A program made the translations under genes and the position numbers. 64,000 nucleotides of DNA from Leishmania donovani. Its lineage: Eukaryota; Euglenozoa; Kinetoplastea; Trypanosomatida; Trypanosomatidae. The stretch spans positions 355,140 to 419,139 of the forward strand of contig NC_018259.1 in NCBI RefSeq assembly GCF_000227135.1, given 5' to 3'. This document shows, piece by piece, positions 10,321 through 20,131 of this stretch (within the stretch, counting starts at the first letter, position 1; every line of letters begins with the position of its first letter). Under the pieces are notes generated by a model. It saw nothing but the letters and a program-made list of their open reading frames with translations. It was not told where the DNA came from and did not search any database.

Positions 10321-11041
10321 CCCCGGGTGACGGAGGGGGGGACCTCAATGTGTGGTATCTGAGGGCGCGGCGCACCCCCGACACTGTCTGTGTGGAGAAG
10401 CGAAGCAGCCACCCCCCCCCCTCCTCTCCCTGCCGGTGCACNNNNNNNNNNNNNNNNNNNNNNNNNNNNNNNNNNNNNNNNNNNNNNNNNNNNNNNNNNN
10501 NNNNNNNNNNNNNNNNNNNNNNNNNNNNNNNNNNNNNNNNGCCCCCCCCCCCCCTCCTCTCCCTGCCGGTGCACGACCACCTCTGACCGTGATAGGGTCA
10601 AGCGCCCACGACGTAGGGGAGGGGGGAGAGGAGAGCAGAGTGATTCACCGCTACGGATGTTGGCGGTCAGGTCCTGGATGGCGTTGTGTCGGAGTGACCT
10701 GCGACGTTGAACATGTTTGCACCACCTGCATGATGGGCAAAGCGCTAGCGTGACTCGAGCGTACCTCACACCCGGCCCCTCACACTGCGCACTGGTGTGG
10801 GGCGCCTGAGCCACCGCGAGCGGTGTGTGTGTGCGCGCACCACGCGGTGAGCTTCTCAGCGGGGAGGTGGGCAGACTTTGAGGCAGGGGCCGTGCTGAGG
10901 TGACTGGGTTGGCGGAGGGCTGCAACGCGTGCTGACGGCTGCTTCGCCACACGTGATGGTCCTGTTGCAGGCCGGGGTGGACAGAGTGGTATTCAAGCTA
11001 TGCTGTATGGTAGAGAATGGTCTTGCTGCAAAAGAAGAAAA
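10321..11041 (+). mobile_element. SIDER-like short degenerate retroposon
   Basis: A GC-rich island interrupts the T-rich spacer. Its 5' part (about 10,328-10,365, containing ACCTCAATGTGTGGTATCTG) resembles the ~79-bp 5' signature shared by L1Tc/ingi-related trypanosomatid retroposons. Its end is A-rich (about 11,029-11,043). An assembly gap lies inside. Allowing for the repeated ends at the gap, the element is roughly 0.55-0.6 kb, the usual SIDER size. SIDER elements are known in Leishmania 3' UTRs, where some destabilise mRNA. The identification rests on my memory of the signature and is tentative. Confidence 0.5.
10442..10540. other. Assembly gap (99 N)
   Basis: The ~34 bases ending at 10441 recur at 10541-10574, differing mainly in the length of a C run. 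This suggests that two overlapping contig ends were left unmerged across a homopolymer. Confidence 0.9.
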
Positions 11042-12453
11042 CGCCATAGATGCGCTGCAACCTCTTTCTTTTACTATCCCTCTCCCGCCTCTTTCTCCTC
11101 TTTTCTTCCTTCTGCTCGCATCACTTTTTGCCCTTGTTGCTGACGCACACACGACGGCCGATTTTTTTTTGTTGGGGGGGGGCGTGCACGAAAGATATCA
11201 GCTTCCCCCTTCGCCCTTCTTCCGATTCCCTTGCTCAGTGCGACGACCTTGCAGCTTCATTGACGCGCAGAGAGAGAGGCTAGTGAGAGAAAAAAGAGGA
11301 ACCATACTAAAAAGCATCAAACGTAGCACGGCGCTTGGGGTCGGCACGCATCGTCCTTGAATCATTGACTCGAAGGCACACGCACACCGATATATATATA
11401 TATACATAGTCCCCTTCCTGCTACCGCCAATTCGGGCATCTGCGCAGAACTTTTGTGCTACAGCGATACAGAAGCAAACGAAGCACAAACGGCGGAGGAG
11501 GACATAAAAAGAATACGATCGGGAAAGTAAACCAGTGAGCATACTTATGCAGGTGTAGTAAGCTGATAACAACTGCTCGCGTCTGCCTGTGTCGTTCATT
11601 CACCTCTCCTGTCCTTCTTCCTCATTAGCTCTTTCCTCCCTCTTCTTTTCGTTTTTTTTTTTCACGTCCTGTTCCTGTACGCTGACCCCCACCCACCCAC
11701 CCACTTCCCTCCGTGAAATTCACACCTCGATTTCTCTCTCGGTGGATGCGTCCTTGTTGTTTTTGAGGCTGCGCTGGCTTTACTGCTGCTGTGGTTTATC
11801 TATACATCTTGGTAGCGGCACCTTCTGTCCATTACGTTTTCCGTCAAGTGTGGACCGCCTCTGTCGTTGCTGTTTTTCGTTGCCCCCTCTTTTGTGTGTT
11901 TATTTCGTCTTGCGGTCGGTGGTTGTCCTTTTTTGTGACAGGCCCTTTGTTTTTTTTTCTTCTTTCTCTTTCTGTTATTATTATTACTACTATTATATTA
12001 TTGTGTTCCCCCGACACCGTTGATCGGTGCAAGGGAAAGCCCTTTTGCCTCGCCCCGCCCCCTCCTCAGACACACTCACAAAGAAGGGCCGCTTCTCCCC
12101 CGATAACAGCGTGTCTGTGTTGTTGTTTTCACCACCCCTCTTCCACTTTTTCCCACTGCGCGCGTGTGTGTACAAACCTGCTCTCTCACCCTTTTTTCGT
12201 GTGTGTGTGTTTTCATCCCCAGTGCTCGTCTACTTGTGTGTTGTGCTCGCGCTGGTATTCCTGTTGCTTACCTTTACACGTGTCGAGTTCTTGTTCCGCT
12301 AGCGTAGGTGATTGCTGTTTACGCATTTGGTGCGCAGCCTTGGCGTTGAGTATACGCAAACAGAGAGAGGCGTGCGCGGAGCCCTCCATCTCACTCATCT
12401 GTTTGTTCTGTATTGTTTATCACGCCACGCTTCTCTGCGCACCAAGCAGGGCA
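11042..12453 (+). other. Pyrimidine-rich spacer upstream of the E2 gene, no gene seen
   Basis: Long T and C runs, a TA repeat at 11,391-11,404 and a CCCA run near 11,687-11,704 fill this stretch. Several C/T tracts followed by AG could serve as splice sites. No frame looks coding. Confidence 0.5.
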
Positions 12454-12492
12454 GTCAAGACCCCCTGCTTTCCCCACTCCGCATACACATAG
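12454..12492 (+). promoter_or_regulatory. Candidate spliced-leader acceptor for the E2 gene
   Basis: A C/T-rich tract (12,461-12,480) is followed by AG at 12491-12492. Use of this site would place the CA microsatellite inside the 5' UTR, 126 bases before the ATG. Confidence 0.4.
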
Positions 12493-12559
12493 GAGTGTTG
12501 TCACTCCTCAACGGAAGCAGAATTCAAGGGCGTCCTCCTAAGCAGCAGCGGCAGCAGCA

Positions 12560-12570
12560 TCACACACACT

Positions 12571-12601
<31 letters not shown>

Positions 12602-12611
12602 ACACACACAA
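12560..12611 (+). repeat. CA microsatellite in the E2 leader
   Basis: A run of CA dinucleotides with occasional T interruptions stops only 6 bases before the E2 start codon. Confidence 0.95.
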
Positions 12612-12617
12612 AGAGCG

Positions 12618-13433
12618 ATGTCGGCTCTTCCGCACATTCAGAAGGAGTTCCGCAACCTCACGAAAGACCCGCCGGCGGGCTTTCGTGTGGAGCTGAAGGA
12701 CAACAGCTTCTTCACCTGGATTGTGTGGTTTACCGGCCCGGAGGGAACCCCGTACGCCGGCGGCCAGTACAAAGCGTCGCTGACGTTTCCGAAGGAGTTT
12801 CCGATGGAGCCGCCCACCTTCCGGGTCATCTCGTCCTTTTGGCACCCGAACGTGTACGCGGATGGGCGAGTGTGCATTTCCATTCTGCATCCCCCAGGCG
12901 TGGACGAGATGAATTCGGAGGAAACGGCGATGATGCGCTGGACACCCGTGCAGACCATCCGCTCCGTCCTGCTCTCCATCGTCTCCCTTTGGAGCGACCC
13001 CGATCCGTCCGACGCCGGCGCTCCGGCGAACGTGGATGCCCTGGTGCAGTACCGCAACAGGCGTGCTGAGTTCGACGCAAAGTGCCGGAGCCTGGCAGAA
13101 AAGTCTCTCACGGAGCTCCCGGAGGACTTTGAGCCGCCGTGCATGGAAGAGAAAGTGGAGGTGACCAAGGCACCGGGTGACACCTTTGACTATATGCTCT
13201 CCGAGGACGATCTTGAGGACGAGGACGACTTCGACGACTTCAGCACCCCTGCCCCTGCCGCGTCCGCTAGCGCTGGCGCAGCCGCCTCAAGCGATCCGGC
13301 AAAGAAGTATGCGGAGGAGCTGATGCAGCTCCGCGCGATGGGAGTGGGTGAGGGCAAATCCGACGCTGACCTGCTCAATCTGCTAATCAAGCACCGTGGC
13401 GAGCTGGCCAGCGTCATCGGCGACTTATCATGA
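12618..13433 (+). CDS. Ubiquitin-conjugating enzyme E2 (CDC34/UBE2G type) with C-terminal UBA-like domain
   Basis: The protein has 271 residues from the ATG at 12618. An upstream extension to 12312 has no ATG and is low-complexity CA translation. The UBC fold fills about 1-165. It has HPN at 76-78 and the catalytic cysteine at Cys86 (VYADGRVCISIL). The acidic loop insertion after the active site (GVDEMNSEETAMMRW) marks CDC34, UBE2R and UBE2G enzymes, which build Lys48-linked chains. A strongly acidic tail at about 193-212 (SEDDLEDEDDFDDF) recalls the CDC34 tail. After an Ala/Ser linker, the last ~40 residues (YAEELMQLRAMGVGEG...) look like a UBA three-helix bundle. It should act in cytosolic or nuclear ubiquitin chain formation with RING or cullin ligases. 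The UBA on this E2 class is unusual. Confidence 0.93.
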   Translation: MSALPHIQKEFRNLTKDPPAGFRVELKDNSFFTWIVWFTGPEGTPYAGGQYKASLTFPKEFPMEPPTFRVISSFWHPNVYADGRVCISILHPPGVDEMNSEETAMMRWTPVQTIRSVLLSIVSLWSDPDPSDAGAPANVDALVQYRNRRAEFDAKCRSLAEKSLTELPEDFEPPCMEEKVEVTKAPGDTFDYMLSEDDLEDEDDFDDFSTPAPAASASAGAAASSDPAKKYAEELMQLRAMGVGEGKSDADLLNLLIKHRGELASVIGDLS

Positions 13434-14240
13434 TTGTGTGCTGACGTCACAGACAGACCGCGGAAGCAGCAAAGCACTCGAGACGTGCGAGTGTGTTTCG
13501 ACTGCTTCGTCTTTTCTGTCTCTTCTTCCGGTGCTCTTGTGTGAGGTGTGCAGCAGATGCTCTTTCTTTCTCTGGTACGTTTTATGTGTATGCTTGCCCG
13601 TATGTGAGATGTGTGTGCATGTGGTGGTGTAACTGTGTGCTTCCCTGTCTCTCTTGTCTCCCTCGACGTTTCGGCGCAGGTGCGGCCAGGCGGTCCTTGC
13701 CTCTCGGCGCTGCTAGGGTTGACATCAAGGGCACGAACAGCAAGAGGAAACAGAAGGAAGCGCTGGGGCAACTACCGCAAAACCGCGAGCCACCCTCTCC
13801 GCGTGTGTTGCTTGATAACAATTGGCAGCCGAGTGGACCGAGACACATGTTGGTGTGGCTTTGTGGCGGTCGTGTGCAGGTGACGCGGGAGGTAGGGGGC
13901 GAGAAATAAGGAGCGAAATGATTTTTTTTTAAACCTTCCTGTGGCACCCCCGTCTCTCGTGCGCTGTGCTCATTCCTCAGCGCCACGGCGGGGATCTGCT
14001 TCGAACGCGTTCCTGCGCGCATAATGCCCCTTTTCAGTCAAGTCGTTCCGGCTTTTTTGACTCATAGCTGGATCCCGAGTTTTACATGGCCTGATTCACG
14101 CGCACTGCCAATGCGCCCTCTGCGTTTCGCCGTGTGCTTCACTGATGTACTTTGTCCCTCGACGCCGCTCCTTACGATTGCCCCGTTGCTTTCCTTTCAC
14201 GCGTTAAGTTGCCCTTGGTGTGCCCGCCACATCCCGCCAC
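13434..14240 (+). other. Intergenic spacer, no gene seen
   Basis: This T/G/C-rich spacer contains an 8-10 T run near 13,922. It probably holds the E2 3' UTR and the leader of the next gene. Confidence 0.5.
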
Positions 14241-14242
14241 AC

Positions 14243-14287
14243 GCTCAACCTCTCTCTCACTGATACCCGACGGACGGCGGCTTGCAG
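14243..14287 (+). promoter_or_regulatory. Candidate spliced-leader acceptor for the androglobin-like gene
   Basis: A CT-rich tract near 14,246-14,262 is followed by a CAG with AG at 14286-14287, 178 bases before the first in-frame ATG at 14465. Other tract/AG pairs lie closer, so this choice is uncertain. Confidence 0.35.
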
Positions 14288-14464
14288 AGAGGTGAGCACG
14301 GAGGAACAGACGCACAGGCATTCGTTCAGAGCATTGAAAAGTACGTTTGTGCTTTGCCTTCCTTAGCGCTCCGCTGCGCACTAGAATCCATCACTACCCT
14401 CGCGCCCTTGCCACCCTCTGCGCCCAGTTATCCATTCTACCTTCTCCCTGATATCTACGCTTGG

Positions 14465-17400
14465 ATGCCCTCAAAGGAGTTCTCGGTGCCTTCCCGCGCC
14501 GCCTGCCCTGTATCGTGCTCATCCTTTGTGAACAGCCGCTTCTGCAGCTTGCCCCTCTGGGATGATGCTCAGGTGGCCCAGGAAAACTGGGGCGGCCCGC
14601 TGGCTGTGCCCGTAGCGAGCGGCGGGGGCGACGACGGGGGCAAGGAAGCAAAGCAAGCCTTGAGCAAATCCAAGAATATCACTGGTGGCAGGAACGCGCT
14701 AACGTGCGCGGCAGAGGCGCACTTTGAGGACGAGGCAACGCGTCACAGCGTCGAGGATTTTATCGCATTGCTCTGCCCGCCGCTACAGTCGGACCCGGAG
14801 GCCGGGGAGGTGTGCGACGGGTCCTCGTCCAACGAGGTGACCTGGCTTCGACCGGCGGAGGTGTTCTCCCCTTTCCGTCCGGTGGTGCACCGCAACGTTA
14901 CACCGTTCGTTAACCCGTACGCAACGGCGGAGACTTTGGTGCCGGTCGATGCCAAAGCAGAGGAGGCACGGTGCCAGGAGCTGTTGTCTGCAGCCGCTTG
15001 CAACGCCAACAACAGCACCGGACACCGCAAGAGCGCCGGTCTCGCGCGGCAGAGCGACGTGGCGACTCCTGAGCCGCAGGCGTTTCATCTGCTGTACCCC
15101 GAGACCATCAGCGTACTGGACACGTTCTCGCATGAGGAGAGAGGGCTTTGGTCGAACTGCACGCCTACAGAGTCGGTGAGGCGATATCGAGCGCTGCCCC
15201 CGCTAATGCAGCCTTACGATGGCGCACTGATTGCTGGCTGCGCCGAGACGCCGGCGCAGGCGTGCGAGTCGCGCTACAGCACCAGTCTGCGCCACAAGCT
15301 CAAGCAAGCCGAACAGCTGGCTGCCCTAACAAACGCGCCGCCGTTCCTGATGAGTGCCTTTAACAGCGCTCTGCTGGCGGTGGAGCAGGCGCAGCGGTAC
15401 GTGCCGGAGGGGTGGTACCTGTGGGAACTTGTATACCCGCATGCCCCCGGCACGTGCCACCCAGTGTACAACCCGTTTGGCAAATACGCCGTGAAGCTGT
15501 TCGTCGACGGCGCCTACCGCAAGGTGCTTGTGGATGACTGCCTGCCAGTAGACGTGCTTGGCCGTCCGCTGCTCAGCACTACAAGCCGGAAGGAGCTCTG
15601 GCCATGCCTAATCGCGAAGGCCGTGCTGAAGGCGCTCGGCGCCGTCAGCGGAGTGCAGGCCTTGACCTCTTCACCGGAGCTGATTGTGGCGACGCTGTTG
15701 GGCAACTGGGTGCCGCAGTACCTTTCCCCGAGACACAACACCGTCTCTGCGACCGCGCTGCTTCTCCTCTACCAGCGTCAGCTGACGCAGCTGGAGAGCC
15801 TGGCGGAGCCGTTTGCGAAAGAGTCGATCGCAAGCGCAGCGGGGGATGGCGGGGCCGACGGCACGGGCGACGTTACGGGGAAAGACAGGAAGAACAGTGC
15901 GCGTGGCCAGCGCGTGTCGGTGGTCACTGCGCCGCAGAAGCGCACCCCGTCAATCGGCGCTGGTAAATCTTCGGTGAGGCGGCAGCAGAGCAGCCGTTCA
16001 AGTGGAGTCTCTGGCGGTGACAACGAAGAGGAGGACGCACTGAAGCCGCTGAGGGCTACGGAGTATTGCGAGCCGGTCATTGATGAGCCCCTGCCTGAGC
16101 AGCCCTTTTACGTCTGCGGCTTGCACGCACCGCCCGCTGAGGCGCTGAAGTCGGAAGCTGCACATACCGCCCGCGGCGGCTACGGCTTCGGACCGCAGCT
16201 ATATACGATCCACGCGATGAGGCCCTTTCGCAACACAGTGGCGCTGTTGCTGCACACCACTCCCCGCGCGTGCCTCTCCGAGGGAGTTTTCGAGGAGGAT
16301 AAGGACGCAGACGACGTGAGCGCACTGCATGACTGGAGCAGTCGCACTACAAAACGCGGTGCGCATGCAGCCAGCTCAGTGAAACCGCCACGTGCTCCCG
16401 ACGGTGTAGCACCGGCCGACGCCGTCGGTGCACAAGGGGGCCCGACTCCCATCACGGACATGGTCGTCATGGACAGCGACAGAGCGGCTTCTGTGACTTC
16501 CTGCTGGCTGACGCTGGAGGAATTCATGTTACGCATGGACACGATCATTGTCTGGCGCAAGCTGGCCGGGCGGTATGCCAACGCCGTCTCCGTCAGCGGA
16601 GAGTCTCTCCTGCGTCACCAAGGCCATGTCTCTGCGACCGGAGACAACGGGGCCAGTGATTCCTCGTCATCAGCGGCGTCGCGCAAGAAGTCACCGCCCG
16701 CGCGCCGCGGGGAGACAGCGACGACGGCCGCCGCGGCATCCGGTGCCACCGCACAGCCCCCTACTCCATCGCCGCCGTCGAGTATGTGGTGGAAGCTGAC
16801 GGCCGAGAAGGCGTCGGAGGCGGTTGTCATCGTGTCGTGCCCGGCGCTGACGGAGGCCGTCGGTCGCGGCACCCTCGCCGAAAAGGTGCCGCCGGCGACG
16901 GCGCCATTGTCTCACTCTTGGCTGTCGGTGGGGTTGCCGGACAAGGTGGCTAGCTGTGGGGAGTCACTCGAGCCCGCGGGGGCACAACTGCAGCGGCGCG
17001 TGCACTTTCACCACGTTCAGTGGGATCGTGCGGAGCCGCTGAACCACATCGGATCCCTCACCTACGCGAACGGCGTTCTGTGCTCGACGGTGCTGTACTT
17101 CCGCCCCGGTGTGCATCTGATCCGCGTTGATCTACACCACGTGCAGGTCGCTGATAAAATTTCCTTTCTCTCTGACGCTGAGATGGACGTGCAGTTGGAC
17201 CTGTCGCACGACGCCAGCCGCGACGGATTTGCATGCGTGACAGACGCCGGCGTATACCCGGCAGTGCAGTCGTGCGACACGGAGAATGTGTGGCTGAAGC
17301 GCGTCTTCACCCTCGCTGCCCCGACGTGTGTGACGCTGCAACTGTCGACGCTGGACTCCACCGAGGATGTGGGGGCGCACCGGCAGATTTACACCGCCGC

Positions 17401-20131
17401 TAGCCGGGCATCTGCAGCAGCGTCGGGTGGGAGGGGCGGCGGCAACCACAGCAACGCGGCGGCGAGCGGGCGGGGCGCACCGCACGGTGGGGGCACCGCT
17501 GCGGGGGCTGGAAAGTCTGGCAACGCGCCTCCGGGGCCAGGCTCCACTGCCGCGGACGGAAAGAAGCGCGGTGATGGAACGCTGACGGCGGATGCGAAGA
17601 ATGGCGTCGTATCAACCGTCCCGGCCAGGGATGCCTCGGTGCCCATCTTGCGGTTCACCTCGCTCGTACTGGTGAACCTAGACCGCCCAGAGGACTTCTG
17701 CGTCGGGACTGCTGGACGACTGGTGAAGCTGCATCTGAAGCCGAACGAGAAGGGGTATCTGATCATGGCATACACCGTTGTGCCGTCCCTTATGGCGCAA
17801 AATGCGCAACGGCATAACAAGGCCGCTGACGTGGCTGGCGGTACGGGCTCGTTGCTGCCAACGATCACGCCGATGGACTCGCTCGCAGAGGAGGAGGGGC
17901 TCCAGCCGCCAGAGTCGTCGTCGTTGGGTAACTCATTTTCTCCCGCTGCCTCCACGGCGCCACCGCCGCTCTTTCCTGCGGGGCGGTGGAAGCTGGTACT
18001 TCGCTCCAATGCGGAGCTGCAAACCTTCGACGCCGTTGCCCACAACTTGCATAACGTGGCGATCGTGGCTGACCTCCCTCGTGGTGGATCGCCGATCCTG
18101 TTCCGCCGCACGTGCACGATTGTGGAGACTACCCATGTCTCCATCGTCGCGGACCTGCGCGCCCCCGTTCCCATGCCGTACACCGTGCGCATCGTGCGCC
18201 TGCCTGCGCCAGCAGCGTCGACGTCGACATCCACTACACCGAGAGCGCTGCGGGGACCTAACAACAACATCCTGCCTGCCAGCGTGCCGGAGCCGCTCGC
18301 GATAGATGCTGGCCGCGGTGCCGGGGCAGCGCCTTCGCGCGGGAGCATGTTTGTCGTATACGAGTCGCCCCCCACGCAGCACCGCCTCTTTGTCGCCGAC
18401 GTTCTTCTCAGTGCTGCGGCCGACACGAGCTTGGCGAAGGGCGGCAAAGGGCCTGCCACGTCGAGTTCGACAGGGGGAGGGATGACGGCCTACGCTATTG
18501 AGGCCGCCGTCGCCGAGGCGGACGCTGCGGCGTGGAACGAGCGCTGTCGGCGGAGCCAAGAGGACGCGTTTCTGCAATACCGCGAGGCTGCAGAAGAACA
18601 GGCCTCCGTTTCGAGCGGGCGCGACCTGGCCGAGTACCAGCGAGACCCTGTCGCCTTTGTGCAGCGTAAGAGGGAGGCCTCCGCTCAGCGCCGACAGTTT
18701 GCCACGGAGGCTGCTGAGAAGGCCACACCGCGCTCGACAGCGATAGCGCGGAAGCGTAGTGGCATGACACGGCGACAGAGTCATCACCTGTCTGCGGGGC
18801 TGGAGAACCTTCCGAAGGACTCGCCTCGTCGGCACTCATCGTGCACGCAGCCAGAAATGGCGCAGGAGGGCGACATTCGACACAGCCTGGACAATGTAGA
18901 CCCTGACACAATCGTACGCATGAGCGTTCACCTGAGCTTCTCCACCTCGCGCGCAGAGGTGAAGGCAGACACGCCGGCGCCAGACGCGCTCGTGGAGCTA
19001 CGCAAGCACATGAGGGAGACGGTGTCGTGGCTGCAGGAGTGGAATGAGCCCGGCTCCGCTGGTGGGGACTCGACGGCAGCCGCGTGCAGCGTTAGCCCCA
19101 TGGGGGCTGCCACCTCGTCGGGCGGCAAATCGGGGGCGCAGCGGGGTCAGCGCGATGCGGCCGCCGCGGCTGCCACCGTGGAGGATGCTTTGCGATCCGA
19201 GGCAGCCCGGCAGAGCCGCGTCGAATACCTGCGCAACCCGCAGCACCTCTTCGTCCCCTCCTTCGACTCAGAGTACAACACGGACGCTGCCGAAACGCCC
19301 ACCATCGCCTCCTTCGCACATCGAGCGAGGCACGACGCCAGCGGCAACAGTAGCGGGACCGGGGCTGCTCACTCCGTAGCAACCGGCGGCATTCAAGGCG
19401 CACGCTCCTATCGCAGGGAGCTCTCCCAGGCGAGCGTAGGCACGTGTGCGAGTCTCTCGGACGACCCTCATGCGCCGTACTCGCCACCCGTGCTGATGCA
19501 GGATGGACCCGCCACGCAGTTTCGCTACGCGGCCCCGCTGCAGCAGCCGCAGTACTGCATCGAGCTCCTGCCACTGCGAAGCTGGGAGGAGTCTCCGAGC
19601 GTTGCCAGTCAAGGTAAGGATGGCGCTGGGGGCCTTGGTGCCGCTGGGGCTGCGGCGACCAACCGCGGAAAGCGACTGAAGAGCTCAGGCTCACCGTCTG
19701 CGGCCTTGTCTGCACCAGCTCGTCCGCACGGTAGCGGGCCGGTGATGACGAGCGGCAGCTCTCCGCGATCCTTTGCGGAGGTGACGCCAAGCGGCCTCTC
19801 TACCGCAGCTGCTGCCGCCGCATGCACCCTGTCTTGCCCGCTCACAGCCGCCGAGCGCGAGACGATCCTTCTGCGCATGCGTCGACCCCTGGCCGAGGCG
19901 TCGGAGAGCTGGGACCTCGCTCTCGGCCAGGCACGCGTTGCGAAGAGTGAGAGCCAGGCGCAGCTCCGAAGTAGCTTCCACGCGTACTATGAGGCGATGG
20001 TGGAGCAGAAGGCGGCGAGCGGCGACATGAGTAGCATAGCTGTTCCCGTTGTGTACCACTCCCTGCTGGGTCTCAAGGAGGAAGACCTGGGGGTGTCACT
20101 CAGGCCTACAAAGTCGCTTGTGTTTACGTAG
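14465..20131 (+). CDS. Androglobin-like giant protein with calpain-like region
   Basis: The protein has 1888 residues from the first in-frame ATG. The frame is open to 14282 but lacks an ATG there. Residues ~31-44 (LWDDAQVAQENWGG) resemble the N-terminal motif of animal androglobin. At ~317-385 lies the most recognisable part of a calpain-like protease fold: WYLWELVYP, then NPFGKYAVKLFVDG, then VDDCLPVD at 356-363, then RKELWPCLIAKAVLKALG. The segment where calpains carry the catalytic His reads GFGPQLYTI (about 574-582) and appears to lack it, so activity is doubtful. Two beta-rich calpain-III-like segments follow (around 17,040-17,350 and 17,640-18,230). Between them and beyond are long Ser/Ala/Gly-rich linkers. 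I could not find a globin fold. Androglobin is tied to ciliated cells, so a flagellar role is inferred. Confidence 0.72.
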   Translation: MPSKEFSVPSRAACPVSCSSFVNSRFCSLPLWDDAQVAQENWGGPLAVPVASGGGDDGGKEAKQALSKSKNITGGRNALTCAAEAHFEDEATRHSVEDFIALLCPPLQSDPEAGEVCDGSSSNEVTWLRPAEVFSPFRPVVHRNVTPFVNPYATAETLVPVDAKAEEARCQELLSAAACNANNSTGHRKSAGLARQSDVATPEPQAFHLLYPETISVLDTFSHEERGLWSNCTPTESVRRYRALPPLMQPYDGALIAGCAETPAQACESRYSTSLRHKLKQAEQLAALTNAPPFLMSAFNSALLAVEQAQRYVPEGWYLWELVYPHAPGTCHPVYNPFGKYAVKLFVDGAYRKVLVDDCLPVDVLGRPLLSTTSRKELWPCLIAKAVLKALGAVSGVQALTSSPELIVATLLGNWVPQYLSPRHNTVSATALLLLYQRQLTQLESLAEPFAKESIASAAGDGGADGTGDVTGKDRKNSARGQRVSVVTAPQKRTPSIGAGKSSVRRQQSSRSSGVSGGDNEEEDALKPLRATEYCEPVIDEPLPEQPFYVCGLHAPPAEALKSEAAHTARGGYGFGPQLYTIHAMRPFRNTVALLLHTTPRACLSEGVFEEDKDADDVSALHDWSSRTTKRGAHAASSVKPPRAPDGVAPADAVGAQGGPTPITDMVVMDSDRAASVTSCWLTLEEFMLRMDTIIVWRKLAGRYANAVSVSGESLLRHQGHVSATGDNGASDSSSSAASRKKSPPARRGETATTAAAASGATAQPPTPSPPSSMWWKLTAEKASEAVVIVSCPALTEAVGRGTLAEKVPPATAPLSHSWLSVGLPDKVASCGESLEPAGAQLQRRVHFHHVQWDRAEPLNHIGSLTYANGVLCSTVLYFRPGVHLIRVDLHHVQVADKISFLSDAEMDVQLDLSHDASRDGFACVTDAGVYPAVQSCDTENVWLKRVFTLAAPTCVTLQLSTLDSTEDVGAHRQIYTAASRASAAASGGRGGGNHSNAAASGRGAPHGGGTAAGAGKSGNAPPGPGSTAADGKKRGDGTLTADAKNGVVSTVPARDASVPILRFTSLVLVNLDRPEDFCVGTAGRLVKLHLKPNEKGYLIMAYTVVPSLMAQNAQRHNKAADVAGGTGSLLPTITPMDSLAEEEGLQPPESSSLGNSFSPAASTAPPPLFPAGRWKLVLRSNAELQTFDAVAHNLHNVAIVADLPRGGSPILFRRTCTIVETTHVSIVADLRAPVPMPYTVRIVRLPAPAASTSTSTTPRALRGPNNNILPASVPEPLAIDAGRGAGAAPSRGSMFVVYESPPTQHRLFVADVLLSAAADTSLAKGGKGPATSSSTGGGMTAYAIEAAVAEADAAAWNERCRRSQEDAFLQYREAAEEQASVSSGRDLAEYQRDPVAFVQRKREASAQRRQFATEAAEKATPRSTAIARKRSGMTRRQSHHLSAGLENLPKDSPRRHSSCTQPEMAQEGDIRHSLDNVDPDTIVRMSVHLSFSTSRAEVKADTPAPDALVELRKHMRETVSWLQEWNEPGSAGGDSTAAACSVSPMGAATSSGGKSGAQRGQRDAAAAAATVEDALRSEAARQSRVEYLRNPQHLFVPSFDSEYNTDAAETPTIASFAHRARHDASGNSSGTGAAHSVATGGIQGARSYRRELSQASVGTCASLSDDPHAPYSPPVLMQDGPATQFRYAAPLQQPQYCIELLPLRSWEESPSVASQGKDGAGGLGAAGAAATNRGKRLKSSGSPSAALSAPARPHGSGPVMTSGSSPRSFAEVTPSGLSTAAAAAACTLSCPLTAAERETILLRMRRPLAEASESWDLALGQARVAKSESQAQLRSSFHAYYEAMVEQKAASGDMSSIAVPVVYHSLLGLKEEDLGVSLRPTKSLVFT

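Noticed and set aside
12312..12617. N-terminal extension of the E2 frame
   Set aside because: There is no ATG at its start, and it translates the CA microsatellite. The ATG at 12618 gives a standard E2 N-terminus.
17389..18459. 356-codon minus-strand frame opposite the androglobin-like gene
   Set aside because: It is low-complexity Ser/Ala/Arg translation antisense to a long GC-rich gene, a typical shadow frame.
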